Shown here: positions 1-8,568 of the stretch, in pieces
Layout of the letters: every line of letters begins with the position of its first letter
Numbering within the stretch: position 1 is the stretch's first letter
Assembly (NCBI GenBank): GCA_949295025.1
Contig: CASFJK010000003.1
Coordinates: 1 to 64,000 of the forward strand
From: an uncultured Pseudomonadota bacterium
GTDB taxonomy: Bacteria > Pseudomonadota > Alphaproteobacteria > RF32 > CAG-239
DNA length: 64,000 bases
Direction: 5' to 3'
Notes under the pieces: model-generated
The model's database searches: none
The model's input: the letters and a program-made list of their open reading frames with translations, nothing else
Told to the model about the DNA's origin: nothing
Made by a program: the position numbers and the translations under genes

Positions 1-1
1 T

Positions 2-631
2 TGTGAAACTTTAGGTTACAAAATGACAGAAGCTGAATGTGAGGGACATAGTTTTTTAAAATGTCCTTTTGATGCAAATATCGGATATTGTGATTTGGGT
101 AGCGGAAATAAGAAGTCTTGTTCTGATGGAGGTTATAGCTCTATTAAAATAAGTGGACAAAATTGTACTCAAATCAATTATGAAGGTTTAACATGTTATT
201 CTTGTGCTGTTGCTAAAACTTGTTCTAATGGTGGATATAGTTCTATTAAAATAAGCGGGCAAAATTGTACTCAAGTTAATTATGAAGGTTTGACATGTTA
301 TTCTTGTACTGTTGCTAAAACCTGTGCTGATGGTGGATATAGCCAAACACAAATCAGTGGACAGAACTGTAAAAAAGTTACTTATGAAGGTTTGACATGT
401 TATCAATGCACTGAAAAAAGTTGTGCTGATATGGGGTACAATCTTAATGGTCCTAAAGGTCAAGGTTGGAACTGCACGGCTTGTCCAACAGATCCACGCA
501 AATATTCTTGTTCAGAAATTCCTTGTCCAAATGTTTCCGGTGTCGTCGTAACAAGGAGTTGTCGTTATTGGGGGTCTTATCTTGAATTTATTGGGTATTC
601 TGGTAACGATTGTTGCTACAGATATAAATGA
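2..631 (+). CDS. Cys-rich tandem-repeat protein (5'-truncated)
   Basis: The reading frame is open from the left edge (C-E-T-L-G-Y-K before the first ATG at 23), so the gene probably begins outside the window. It carries three near-identical repeats of about 34 residues (113-214, 215-316, 317-415) with the pattern K-[ST]-C-x-[DN]-G-G-Y-S...ISGQNC...YEGLTCY-x-C, followed by a diverged fourth (416 on, KSCADMGY). The many evenly spaced cysteines suggest a disulfide-rich or metal-binding extracytoplasmic repeat protein, but no known domain is recognised and any signal peptide would lie off the window. It ends just before a strong terminator. The reality of the gene is well supported by the repeat conservation; its function is unknown. 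Confidence 0.7.
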   Translation, partial: CETLGYKMTEAECEGHSFLKCPFDANIGYCDLGSGNKKSCSDGGYSSIKISGQNCTQINYEGLTCYSCAVAKTCSNGGYSSIKISGQNCTQVNYEGLTCYSCTVAKTCADGGYSQTQISGQNCKKVTYEGLTCYQCTEKSCADMGYNLNGPKGQGWNCTACPTDPRKYSCSEIPCPNVSGVVVTRSCRYWGSYLEFIGYSGNDCCYRYK

Positions 632-638
632 ACAAACA

Positions 639-668
639 AAAAAGCCTCTCGAAAGAGAGGCTTTTTCT
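639..668. terminator. Bidirectional rho-independent terminator
   Basis: Stem AAAGCCTCTC / GAGAGGCTTT with a GAAA loop, flanked by an A-tract and a T-tract. It serves both the Cys-rich gene (+) and the GDYXXLXY gene (-), which converge here. Confidence 0.9.
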
Positions 669-1082
669 TTATTTTTTTTGTTCTTTGAGCCAATCTTTCC
701 AAGGCTCATCATTAATCAACATACGTTTCAAATATGGGTTTTTGTTTTCTGGATAAGCAAAAACTAAATCAACTTTTACATTTTTCTTTCGTACTGCCTT
801 ATCCAATTTTGGAGCAACATCTTCGGGAATATAATATTTATATACACTCTCAAAACGATTGGGGTGACATAAGTCGTCATCAAACTGTGTACAATCCGTA
901 TCTTGCCAATTGAGGCGCAAGTATAAATAATGTCCAGATATCAAACTTCTGGGATCATAACCTTCAGCACGAATGGTGATTTCATCAGCGTTTTTAATGC
1001 CATAATCTACATAAGCACTCCAAGCACTTAAATATACCATCGGGAAAGCTAATGCTAAACCTAACCAAACTTTTTTAGACAT
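669..1082 (-). CDS. GDYXXLXY-domain membrane-anchored protein
   Basis: A 137-residue protein with one N-terminal membrane helix (about residues 5-25) and an extracytoplasmic domain. The segment SGHYLYLRLNW (about residues 49-59) matches the motif that names the GDYXXLXY family, with His in place of Asp. Its start overlaps the stop of the upstream DUF2157 gene (TAATG), the usual genomic partner of this family, so the two products probably act together in the membrane. The biochemical role of the pair is not known. Family call fairly sure. Confidence 0.8.
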   Translation of the reverse strand: MSKKVWLGLALAFPMVYLSAWSAYVDYGIKNADEITIRAEGYDPRSLISGHYLYLRLNWQDTDCTQFDDDLCHPNRFESVYKYYIPEDVAPKLDKAVRKKNVKVDLVFAYPENKNPYLKRMLINDEPWKDWLKEQKK

Positions 1083-2251
1083 TATTTAGACTCCTTCACA
1101 ATCAACATTGTATTTAAGTGCAATTTTTTCCATCCATATATCAAACTCAAGAATAATATTCCGGACACAATTAAACCAATGCCTGTTGTAAGCATGCTTC
1201 CAAAAACTTGCAAATAAACACAGAATAAACGAATGGCCATGCAAGCTGTGGCAATGTTTAACAATTTTACTCTATTTTTGATTAAAGCATAAGCGACAAC
1301 CGTGCTTAAAATGGACATTGTCAGTAAGAAACCCCACAAATCTAAAATGGTGCCATTGTCTGGCAATGCCATGTAGATGATGGAAAAGCCTAATAAAATG
1401 GCTAAGACGCAAGTTAACAAACGGGAATAATTGTATTTATAGCTAAAATAACCAAAACCAACATTAGCTAAAATCAAACAACAGATAACCAAAATGGAAC
1501 GATAATTATCACCATTCAAAATATCTTCATAAAAAATGCCGCTAAACATATTGCTGGCGCCAAAATCCATCAACACCACCAAAGAAACAATATCAAACCC
1601 CAGCCAAAACTTCATGGCTTTGATTTGTGGCGCCAAACGTGTACGAAAATAGTAAGAAACAAATCGGTAAATATAGGCAAATATTAAAATGCCACAAACT
1701 GAAATGGCAAACGGAAATGTATGTTCAATTATCTCCAATAAGTCACGGAAAAATGTGATATTTGTTAAAGTATCTACAGATGATGCCGTAAATATGGGCA
1801 ACCAAATCAGCGGTAAAATGATGCGTCGGCTAATGATTACTAACGGAAAGACCAAAACACACCATAAGAAGTATGCCCCCAGCCCTTGTGTTTGGAGCTG
1901 ATAAATTTGCGCTATTAAACCAATGCTGACCAGAACCATTAAGCTAAATAAGAGCATTAAACCTTCAAACCAAACTTCTTTTTCTTTGCAAAAGCAAAAA
2001 AATATGCCACCTGCCAAACCCAGCATAATTGCTAAATCAAAGCCTAATTTTACAGAATCGGGAATGATTTGCCAGTTGGCTGATACCAGAGAAGCAATGC
2101 CTAAAGCAATGCAAAAGAAACCAAGTGCCAGTAAGGGCAAGGTTAAAATCGGTTTGCGATTTTCTTTCTCATAAGCAGTGATTTTTTTAGCCTGCTCTGC
2201 CGAAATTAAATTTTGTGCCTGCCATACTTCTAATTTTTTTGCAATACTCAT
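1082..2251 (-). CDS. DUF2157 multi-pass membrane protein
   Basis: A 389-residue protein. The N-terminal 35 residues (KLEVWQAQNLISAEQAKKI...) match the cytoplasmic helical start of DUF2157 proteins. The rest is about ten hydrophobic membrane segments. It is the first gene of a two-gene unit and is translationally coupled to the GDYXXLXY partner downstream. Function unknown in the family; integral membrane location is clear from composition. Confidence 0.8.
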   Translation of the reverse strand: MSIAKKLEVWQAQNLISAEQAKKITAYEKENRKPILTLPLLALGFFCIALGIASLVSANWQIIPDSVKLGFDLAIMLGLAGGIFFCFCKEKEVWFEGLMLLFSLMVLVSIGLIAQIYQLQTQGLGAYFLWCVLVFPLVIISRRIILPLIWLPIFTASSVDTLTNITFFRDLLEIIEHTFPFAISVCGILIFAYIYRFVSYYFRTRLAPQIKAMKFWLGFDIVSLVVLMDFGASNMFSGIFYEDILNGDNYRSILVICCLILANVGFGYFSYKYNYSRLLTCVLAILLGFSIIYMALPDNGTILDLWGFLLTMSILSTVVAYALIKNRVKLLNIATACMAIRLFCVYLQVFGSMLTTGIGLIVSGILFLSLIYGWKKLHLNTMLIVKESK

Positions 2252-2279
2252 TCCTTATCTCTCTTATATCTTGATACAA

Positions 2280-2304
2280 TAAAAGGCAGAAATTCTGCCT
2301 TTTA
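2280..2304. terminator. Rho-independent terminator after ppa
   Basis: Perfect stem AAAAGGCAGA / TCTGCCTTTT with a 3-nt loop, immediately after the ppa stop on the minus strand. Confidence 0.85.
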
Positions 2305-2309
2305 AAATA

Positions 2310-2861
2310 CTAACCGCCATAACCTGCTAAAGTGGTTTTGTGCTCCTCATATAATTCTCGAGCTTCCACAACAGCTTTTTTAGCTTCATCAGGACCTAAA
2401 AAGGCTTCAATTTTAACTTCTTTGTTTTCTAAAACCTTATAATCTTCAAAAAAACGACGAATGGTTTTTAAAACATGTTGGGGCAATTCATCAATTGAAT
2501 TATATTGCGCATACTCAGGATCATCAACATGCACCGCAATAATCTTATCATCAGCCTCTCCTTGATCAATCATCTTCATCAGACCGATAGGTTTAGCACG
2601 AACAATAGATAAAGGAACTACCGGTTCTTGTCCTAAGACCAAAATATCCAAAGGATCATTGTCGGCACAATAGGTTTTGGGAATAAATCCATAGTTGGCC
2701 GGATAATAAACAGCACTATACAAAATACGGTCAACCTTTAGCAAACCGCTCAATTTATCCAATTCATATTTAGTTTTTGAGCCTTTAGGCACTTCAATAA
2801 TCGCTGTAATGATTTCGGGCATATTTTTGCCAATTTCGACACCATGCCATGGATGTAACAT
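2310..2861 (-). CDS. ppa: Inorganic pyrophosphatase
   Basis: A 183-residue family I soluble inorganic pyrophosphatase, hydrolysing pyrophosphate to two phosphates in the cytoplasm and so pulling biosynthetic reactions forward. The signature DNDPLDI (about residues 67-73) holds the metal-binding aspartates, and [13 protein letters not shown] and [17 protein letters not shown] segments are also family-typical. The length is normal for bacterial enzymes (170-180). The start has a good Shine-Dalgarno (AGAGGA). A promoter lies upstream at 2905-2932 and a terminator follows, so it is a monocistronic unit. Confidence 0.96.
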   Translation of the reverse strand: MLHPWHGVEIGKNMPEIITAIIEVPKGSKTKYELDKLSGLLKVDRILYSAVYYPANYGFIPKTYCADNDPLDILVLGQEPVVPLSIVRAKPIGLMKMIDQGEADDKIIAVHVDDPEYAQYNSIDELPQHVLKTIRRFFEDYKVLENKEVKIEAFLGPDEAKKAVVEARELYEEHKTTLAGYGG

Positions 2862-2904
2862 TTTATTCCTCTTTATATTCTAAAAAATTATTCTTTTGCG
2901 CTAG

Positions 2905-2932
2905 ATGATAGGGCATTTTGAAAAATAGTCAA
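2905..2932 (-). promoter_or_regulatory. Predicted sigma70-type promoter of ppa
   Basis: On the minus strand TTGACT (2927-2932), a 16-bp spacer, then TATCAT (2905-2910), about 45 bp upstream of the ppa start. Confidence 0.65.
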
Positions 2933-2986
2933 AGTTTTATTTGCATAAACAAGCAATTTTTATGTGTAAATTGGTATTTTAAAATG

Positions 2987-3025
2987 AAAAAAGACAGATA
3001 AACATTCGGAATATCTGTCTTTTTA
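2987..3025 (-). terminator. Rho-independent terminator
   Basis: Stem AAAAGACAGATA / TATCTGTCTTTT with an 11-nt loop, directly after the stop of the orphan gene at 3029. Confidence 0.85.
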
Positions 3026-3028
3026 TCT

Positions 3029-3517
3029 TCATTTCATTTCTAAAAATCTTTTCATCCCATCTTTAAATTGTTTGAACGTGCCGTTTACCTGACTAAATTT
3101 ATAGTAGGCAATGTTCAACAGTTCTTCAATTGTTACAGTTTCACTTTCTATTTCTCTTTTTCGTTTGATATAAGCTTTGATTTGCTTAAAAGAACGAAAA
3201 ATTGTTTTCCAGCGCCTCATCTCATTGATTTTTTGTTCCATTTCTTTCAGTTCTTTATATTCCTGATTGAACTGGGCAATGCGAGAAGCTGCTTTTTCAA
3301 CATCTGGATGAAAATTCTCTAAGGCTGTTCCAATATAACCTGAGACAAGTTCTCTGTTATCGGTCAGCGATGCAATACCATATTCTTCTGTATGCATGTT
3401 TACAACCGTGAGGCTGATATAAGCATACACAGCATTATAAAAGAGATTAAAAATCCCTTTTAAGTCATGTCCGTTCTCTTTGAACAAACTTGACGCACTG
3501 GCAACTTTTATATCCAT
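3029..3517 (-). CDS. Hypothetical helical protein
   Basis: A 162-residue protein with no recognised domain. It is Lys/Glu-rich and predicted mostly helical. A likely coiled coil (about residues 78-125, EYKELKEMEQKINEMRR...) precedes a basic stretch (KAYIKRKREIE). There is no signal peptide. It has its own terminator and weak ribosome binding, and stands alone between ppa and the phosphatase gene. The open frame plus terminator make the gene believable; function unknown. Confidence 0.6.
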   Translation of the reverse strand: MDIKVASASSLFKENGHDLKGIFNLFYNAVYAYISLTVVNMHTEEYGIASLTDNRELVSGYIGTALENFHPDVEKAASRIAQFNQEYKELKEMEQKINEMRRWKTIFRSFKQIKAYIKRKREIESETVTIEELLNIAYYKFSQVNGTFKQFKDGMKRFLEMK

Positions 3518-3600
3518 ATGCTTTATATTTTGGGTTAATAATTTCTAAAAAATTTGTACTTAAGGGCTTTGGTATCATGTTTTTAGACAAAAATCAAGCT

Positions 3601-4725
3601 TTATTTGTCAGATTTATAAACTATAAGCGGCACAGACATCTCTTTTTGTGTTAAACCGGCATGATGCGCCTTTAATTCTTCAGGATCAGTGCCTCCTTCA
3701 GTTTGGTATTGCAAGATTCTATCTCCGGTTGCCAAAGCCATATAATCTCCCAAAAACTCTCGGAATTTATAGTGCATTATCCCCTCGCCGGCGTAGCCTT
3801 GTTTTATATATTCATCTGAAGTCAACAAAATAAAATCGTTGCCAAATCTTTTATTGAATTCTTTTTCAAATTGCTCTTTTTTATCTTCTTTGATGTAAAA
3901 AGCCACTGCTCTGGGTTCTATTGCCGGAGGAAGACGCAAACAATCATTAATTTCTTTGATCTTTTCTAATCTTACATCTTCAACTATATCAATCAGTCCA
4001 TGGTCTGCCGTAACTATTAGCAACGCGTTTTGTAATTTTCCAGCTAAATTTTCTACGTGTCTGTCTAAAGATTTTATCTTTGTTTTAGTTTTCTCGCTAT
4101 AGCATCCTGTATGATGCATTACTGAATCCGGCTCTTTATAATATGCCAAAATAAACTTTTTATCTTTTTCTTTGGCTAGTTCTACAATCTTATTACATAC
4201 GTCATTCATGCTTTCAATTTTGTAATTTCCAAAAAAGCGAGCTACACCATAAGCCTTATATTTTCCTTGTTCATTTATTTGTTCAAAAAGCTTCTTATGT
4301 TTTAAAAATTCTTTTCCAACATTCACATCTAAGCTTTTACTTTGATAAAAATCACGGTTTAAGAACAGTTCTATATTTTTTTTATATTCTTTAAAATAGC
4401 ATTGCCACCCTGCCCAACCATGTTCTTGTGGTGTTAAGCCTGTATAAATACTCGTTGTAGCGGCTGTCGTCGTCGGAGGGAAAACAGAAGAAATCTCTTT
4501 AAGCATATGCTTTCTTAAAAAACTTTTGTCTGAAAGATTGTGTTCAAGCATATCTACGCCCATACCATCAAGCACCAAAAGAACAACGGTTTGGTAGTCT
4601 TGCTGCAAAAGATTATCCAATACAGGTAAGGTTTCATGATGTATCGGACATTCAAAATATTGCAACACAGAATTGGCTAAATTGACCAAACTGTTTTTAT
4701 AGTCAGGCTTACAAACTTTGTTCAT
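3601..4725 (-). CDS. Alkaline phosphatase superfamily protein (type I phosphodiesterase-like)
   Basis: About 374 residues. The metal-site pattern of the superfamily is visible: LVLDGMGVD near residue 53, the TTTAATTSIYTG segment with the candidate nucleophile Thr near residue 86, PDSVMHH (about 200), TADHG (about 240) and a late AHHAG (about 355). It is close to predicted AP-superfamily phosphodiesterases/nucleotide pyrophosphatases; the substrate is unknown. No signal peptide is seen, so it is probably cytoplasmic. ATG at 4725 is preferred over an in-frame GTG at 4731 because of Shine-Dalgarno spacing. It overlaps the end of the GNAT gene upstream, indicating a two-gene operon. Confidence 0.82.
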   Translation of the reverse strand: MNKVCKPDYKNSLVNLANSVLQYFECPIHHETLPVLDNLLQQDYQTVVLLVLDGMGVDMLEHNLSDKSFLRKHMLKEISSVFPPTTTAATTSIYTGLTPQEHGWAGWQCYFKEYKKNIELFLNRDFYQSKSLDVNVGKEFLKHKKLFEQINEQGKYKAYGVARFFGNYKIESMNDVCNKIVELAKEKDKKFILAYYKEPDSVMHHTGCYSEKTKTKIKSLDRHVENLAGKLQNALLIVTADHGLIDIVEDVRLEKIKEINDCLRLPPAIEPRAVAFYIKEDKKEQFEKEFNKRFGNDFILLTSDEYIKQGYAGEGIMHYKFREFLGDYMALATGDRILQYQTEGGTDPEELKAHHAGLTQKEMSVPLIVYKSDK

Positions 4726-5278
4726 ATTCACTTCTCAGTTTTGAAAATGTATTAATATCTCTGTATCTTTTCTCTTTCTTATTCCAAAGAGCTTGTCTCT
4801 GTATACCTTCTAAAATATAGCCCAAATTTTGTGGTACATTAGCCGATTTTTTATTCAAGACATCGGTATGTATAACAATGCGATTTATCCCTAAACCAAA
4901 AAACTCTTTTTCGATAAGCGTCACAGCTTCTTGCATATAACCTTTTCCAGAAAATCTTGTAGATATCCAATAGCCTATTTCAAAGCACTTGTCTTTTTCT
5001 TTAACATTAAGCGCAGATATCATCCCCATGAAGTTTTTATTTTCATCAAAAATCATATAATTGAATTCTGTGCCTTTATCCCATTCTTGCACACAACCTT
5101 GTAAATATTCGTAGCTATCTTCGATTGCATATTCTTCGGTAGCCCAACCGAGCCATGGTGATAATTCCGGCAGGCTCTTCTTAACTTCGTTGTTATGAAC
5201 TTGCGCCATTGCAAAGCTTTTGACAGCTTTTTGCAAAGTAATTCTTTTTCCTTTTAATGTTTCGGATGCAACTATCAT
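4709..5278 (-). CDS. GNAT N-acetyltransferase, RimJ/RimL-like
   Basis: About 189 residues. It has the RimJ/RimL-type layout: an N-terminal strand with SxTLKGKRITLQ, then YMIFDENKNFMGMISA and the acetyl-CoA loop RFSGKGYMQEAV (about residue 115), then NKKSANVPQNLGYILEG with the typical N-x-x-S-x-x-x-x-x-x-x-G-Y/F end. It probably acetylates an amino group on a protein N-terminus or small molecule. The ATG at 5278 is preceded by GAGGA; an upstream in-frame TTG (5296) is less likely. Its 3' end overlaps the phosphatase gene. Confidence 0.85.
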   Translation of the reverse strand: MIVASETLKGKRITLQKAVKSFAMAQVHNNEVKKSLPELSPWLGWATEEYAIEDSYEYLQGCVQEWDKGTEFNYMIFDENKNFMGMISALNVKEKDKCFEIGYWISTRFSGKGYMQEAVTLIEKEFFGLGINRIVIHTDVLNKKSANVPQNLGYILEGIQRQALWNKKEKRYRDINTFSKLRSEYEQSL

Positions 5279-5355
5279 TTTTTTCCTCATTTTCAATTTA
5301 GAGTAGATTTTTTATTTTAATATGGCAATATATTTTTGTATTTAGGAGAAATTTT

Positions 5356-5901
5356 ATGCTGAAACTCGTTTTACCAACGCCAAAATATTTAGATTCCGTC
5401 AAAGAGGCTATTGCAGAATATCAATCTCACCCTTCACCTTTTGATATTCATTGCATTAATCAAATGATTGAAGCTGAAAAGGACAATTTTAGAACCTATT
5501 TTCATAATATTGACAACCAAAGACAAGGGATTGGTTTACCTGAAGGACATGTGCCTAATACCACACTTTGGTTGATTGATGATGAAAAATATATTGGCTC
5601 TTTTGATATTCGGCATGAATTGAATGACTATTTAAAACAAAATGGTGGACATATCGCTTATCAAATCATTCCCTCTGCACGCTTGAAAGGTTATGTGAAA
5701 GCAGGTCTCAAACTCACTTTAGAATATGGTAGAAAAAATCTTGGCATTGAAAAAGCTTTACTCACCTGCAATTTTGACAATATCGGCTCATATAAGGCTA
5801 TGACTTCTGTTATGCATGAATGTGGGGGCGAAGAAATATCCCCTTCTCTAGTCGATGGTCACCAAGAGCATCGCGTGTGGATTAATACGCAACCAAAATA
5901 A
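5356..5901 (+). CDS. GNAT family acetyltransferase (COG3981-like)
   Basis: A 181-residue protein resembling predicted acetyltransferases of the COG3981 type. TTLWLIDDEKYIGSFDIRHEL forms the central strands and GGHIAYQIIPSARLKGYVKAGLKL carries the R-x-x-G-x acetyl-CoA-binding turn. A strong Shine-Dalgarno (TTAGGAG) fixes the start. It is divergent from the other GNAT gene and is followed by tRNA-Pro. Substrate unknown. Confidence 0.85.
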   Translation: MLKLVLPTPKYLDSVKEAIAEYQSHPSPFDIHCINQMIEAEKDNFRTYFHNIDNQRQGIGLPEGHVPNTTLWLIDDEKYIGSFDIRHELNDYLKQNGGHIAYQIIPSARLKGYVKAGLKLTLEYGRKNLGIEKALLTCNFDNIGSYKAMTSVMHECGGEEISPSLVDGHQEHRVWINTQPK

Positions 5902-5909
5902 AAAAACTC

Positions 5910-5940
5910 TTGCTTTTATTTTTGAAGCGTTCTATATAAT
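5910..5940 (+). promoter_or_regulatory. Predicted promoter of tRNA-Pro
   Basis: A perfect -10 TATAAT (5935-5940) lies 11 bp before the tRNA. The best -35 is TTGCTT (5910-5915), which leaves a long 19-bp spacer, so the -35 assignment is uncertain. Confidence 0.45.
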
Positions 5941-5951
5941 AGTTCGTTATT

Positions 5952-6028
5952 CGGGACGTAGTTCAGCCTGGTAGAGCGCTTGCATGGGGTGCAAGATGTC
6001 GGAGGTTCGAATCCTCTCGTCCCGACCA
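5952..6028 (+). tRNA. tRNA-Pro (anticodon GGG)
   Basis: A 77-nt cloverleaf: acceptor stem CGGGACG / CGTCCCG, D-arm with the TTCAGCCTGGTAG loop, anticodon stem CTTGC / GCAAG with loop ATGGGGT giving anticodon GGG at 5986-5988, T-arm GGAGGTTCGAATCCTC, discriminator A and an encoded CCA (6026-6028). It reads CCC/CCU proline codons. Confidence 0.96.
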
Positions 6029-6033
6029 AATAG

Positions 6034-6066
6034 GAAAAGACCTGCTGTTAAGTAGGTCTTTTTTTG
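6034..6066 (+). terminator. Rho-independent terminator after tRNA-Pro
   Basis: Stem AAAAGACCTGCT / AGTAGGTCTTTT with one G-T pair, followed by a T-run. Confidence 0.85.
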
Positions 6067-6274
6067 TATCTGAATGACTGTTTATTTTGACTATTGTCAA
6101 ACACACCTTTTTTTATGGTATATTTAACGTGTAATTATAAATTATTATATATATGGAAAATAAAAAAAATATTTGCCTTAATAGGAGTATACTACATCGG
6201 TATAATTATGACTGGCACTTGTTTCTGTTATGCTTTGCTGGCATACTTATTCAATGTAGGACTTGAGTATGTTT

Positions 6275-7189
6275 TTATTTAGAAATTTTTATCGGAATTC
6301 CCAAAATATAATATTTTGTAATATTATCTTTTATCTTTTTTCGAAATAATGTAATACCGCAAAATTTTATAAATGGAAATGAGGTACACTTCTTAGCTAC
6401 ACATTGAGACGATTTTAAATCTTTTTTTATCCAATTTATTTCTGATTGAATTTGAAACAAAGCGTCTTGCCCCAAAATCAACCGTCGCGGTAATTTCTTT
6501 TTTTGAACCGTTTGCAGAAGAAAAGATACCGCTTTTTCTAAATTATTTGTAAAATTTCGACTGTATTTTTTATAGAACGGCGGAATATTTTCATATTCGG
6601 GAATAGATGTCATTCGCTTAGGATAATTTTTATTAATTTCTGTTCCGCTAAAAAAACCTAACTCGACAGCCATCACATGGCAAAAGTTTTTAGTTTCTAA
6701 CCATAAAGCACTGGTTAATCCTTCCAAGGCATATTTTGAAGAACAATATGCTGTTCCATAGGAACGTGGAGATAGTCCATTTTGTGACGTGTTATTAATA
6801 ATAAGCCCATGTGTATTTTCTCTAAAATGAGGTAATATTGCTTTGATTGTGTTAACAGCGCCCCAAAAATTTACTTCCATCACATGAGACATGTCTTTTA
6901 ATGAAATTTCTTCAAGTGTTGTATATGAACTAATACCAGCATTATTCATAAGCACATCAATACGGCCAAACTTTTCTACTCCTAAATCAATGGCTTTTTT
7001 AATACTTTCCTGATCAGAAACATCAACTGACAATGTTAACACATTATCTCCTGAAAAATCCGGAATTCTGCGAGAAACAGCAATAACATTATATCCTTGC
7101 GCTATAAGTTGGCGACAAACTTCATGCCCGACACCACTTGAAGCACCTGTAACAAACCATGTCTTTATCTTATCGATATTCTTTTTCAT
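6275..7189 (-). CDS. SDR-family oxidoreductase with glycan-cluster-type C-terminal tail
   Basis: A 304-residue classical short-chain dehydrogenase/reductase. The NAD(P)-binding TGASSGVG lies at about residues 14-21, NNAG near 86, and the catalytic YCSSK at about 148-152. The Rossmann domain ends near residue 240; the remaining 60 residues end in GITLFRKK...KYYILGIPI, a short hydrophobic/basic tail resembling those seen on many surface-glycan proteins. The start overlaps the PP-loop gene's stop (ATGA), and it is last in the five-gene cluster. It likely reduces or oxidises a sugar-type intermediate; substrate unknown. It could also be an ordinary SDR unrelated to the pathway. Confidence 0.85.
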   Translation of the reverse strand: MKKNIDKIKTWFVTGASSGVGHEVCRQLIAQGYNVIAVSRRIPDFSGDNVLTLSVDVSDQESIKKAIDLGVEKFGRIDVLMNNAGISSYTTLEEISLKDMSHVMEVNFWGAVNTIKAILPHFRENTHGLIINNTSQNGLSPRSYGTAYCSSKYALEGLTSALWLETKNFCHVMAVELGFFSGTEINKNYPKRMTSIPEYENIPPFYKKYSRNFTNNLEKAVSFLLQTVQKKKLPRRLILGQDALFQIQSEINWIKKDLKSSQCVAKKCTSFPFIKFCGITLFRKKIKDNITKYYILGIPIKISK

Positions 7190-8568
7190 TTAGATTCCTT
7201 ATTTTGTAGAGCTTGTTCTTTTTCTGATTTCATCTGCGCAATCAAAGCCCTTTGGCCTAAATAGTAGTCATATGATTTTTCAATATTCACATTGTTATCT
7301 TTAATTTTTTGAATCCAATCAAAATATTGTTGATGGGTCTTATTTCTCTGTTTAGATGTCCAAGAAAACAAAAGTTTAAGACGATAGATTAAATATAAAA
7401 ATGGTATTTTATAAAAATCTAACAGTGATTTTATTCTTCTTTTTCTTACATATTTTTGTACCAATTTATACCAATCTTTGCTTTTTTCGCTATCTAAAGC
7501 ACAATTTAGAATATCTTGATAGAAGACAAAATCAGTTGTTCCTGAACGCATAATTCTTTTTTTGATTTTTCTTAAAAATTTTCTCTTATTTAGCTGTGGA
7601 AATGTTGGTAAATCATAAATGCCATTTGCCCAAAAATTCAAAATTGTTTCAACACATTTGCCACAATATCCGCAATTGAGATCTTCCTTAAAATCTGGCT
7701 TGAAACAAGTAATTAGATTTTGCATGATAATTGGCTCGGTTGCTAATAATTTACATTTTTTTGTGCGTGATGTATTGGTGGCATCTTCACGCACTTGCAA
7801 TGCCTTAGATGCAAAAACATTTGTAAAAATGCAATTATTTTCATCTGAACCAAACCATAGTCCTTGTTGGGTTCCTCCTCCTGATCCGATTAATGCGGTT
7901 GTATAGTTACCAGTATTTGCAAAAAGGTAAAGAGCTGAACACAGATTCCACATATAGCGAATATATCCTTGAGCCTCATTGGTTAAGGTGATATTTACTT
8001 GCTCCACACCGAAATGATCTAAAACATTTTTACAAATTTGCTGCTTGTTGTTGAATTTTTCATCAGAGGTCATAACTTCCAAATTGTGCAAAACAACTGC
8101 CGTCTTTATATTAACGTTTCTCGCACCGCAAAGACCTCTCTTATGTGTTAACAAGGAATAGTTTGCATCAACTCCTGCGGAATAAGCCAGAATTGCATCT
8201 TTTGATAAAGGTGTTGTTTTAATGGGTTTCTCTTCTTTAACTATAACATCAATCAGATGATAGAGTTCTCCTCGCCCATTGTAACATTCATGATAATATT
8301 CATTTGCAATTCTGATTGTTGATAGCAAACCATCTGAGACAACACCGTCAAAATAAACTTTGTCTCCATCTTTTAATAAAATTGCAACGGTAGAGAACGC
8401 TCTCAACAATATGGCATCATCATAAGGATTATACTCTCTATCGTTTGGAGCCTCAATACTTTTAGTGATATGATATCCTTCTGCAAATTCAATTTCAGCA
8501 TGAAATTTAATGATATTTCCAGAAATTTCTCTTTTTGGGGTTATTTTAGCGGCATAAATATTTTCCAT
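7186..8568 (-). CDS. QueC-like PP-loop protein
   Basis: A 460-residue protein. A beta-rich N-terminal region (about 1-115) precedes a PP-loop-like ATP site AYSAGVDANYSLL (about 128-140), a variant of the usual SGGxDS. A cysteine cluster follows, with C288 and CGYCGKC (299-305), resembling the zinc site of 7-cyano-7-deazaguanine synthase QueC. The C-terminal 150 residues are basic and helical. PP-loop enzymes adenylate carboxyl or carbonyl groups; here one may activate an acid for amidation or ligation. No queuosine genes are nearby and the gene abuts the MenD-like gene with no gap, so a glycan or small-molecule role is inferred. Exact reaction unknown. Confidence 0.75.
   Translation of the reverse strand: MENIYAAKITPKREISGNIIKFHAEIEFAEGYHITKSIEAPNDREYNPYDDAILLRAFSTVAILLKDGDKVYFDGVVSDGLLSTIRIANEYYHECYNGRGELYHLIDVIVKEEKPIKTTPLSKDAILAYSAGVDANYSLLTHKRGLCGARNVNIKTAVVLHNLEVMTSDEKFNNKQQICKNVLDHFGVEQVNITLTNEAQGYIRYMWNLCSALYLFANTGNYTTALIGSGGGTQQGLWFGSDENNCIFTNVFASKALQVREDATNTSRTKKCKLLATEPIIMQNLITCFKPDFKEDLNCGYCGKCVETILNFWANGIYDLPTFPQLNKRKFLRKIKKRIMRSGTTDFVFYQDILNCALDSEKSKDWYKLVQKYVRKRRIKSLLDFYKIPFLYLIYRLKLLFSWTSKQRNKTHQQYFDWIQKIKDNNVNIEKSYDYYLGQRALIAQMKSEKEQALQNKESK

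Noticed and set aside
113..415. Regular repeats at the left edge that could suggest a CRISPR-like array
   Set aside because: The units are in-frame 102-bp protein repeats with no spacers.
6094..6282. A 55-62-residue hydrophobic open frame after tRNA-Pro
   Set aside because: It starts at TTG or a late ATG without a ribosome site, overlaps the end of the SDR gene on the other strand and shows no recognisable features. The AT-rich composition explains the hydrophobic residues.
7186..8568. QueC-like gene as a sign of a Qat or CBASS-type anti-phage system
   Set aside because: None of the expected partners (ATPase QatA, TatD-like nuclease, cyclase, effector) are near. All neighbours are glycan enzymes.
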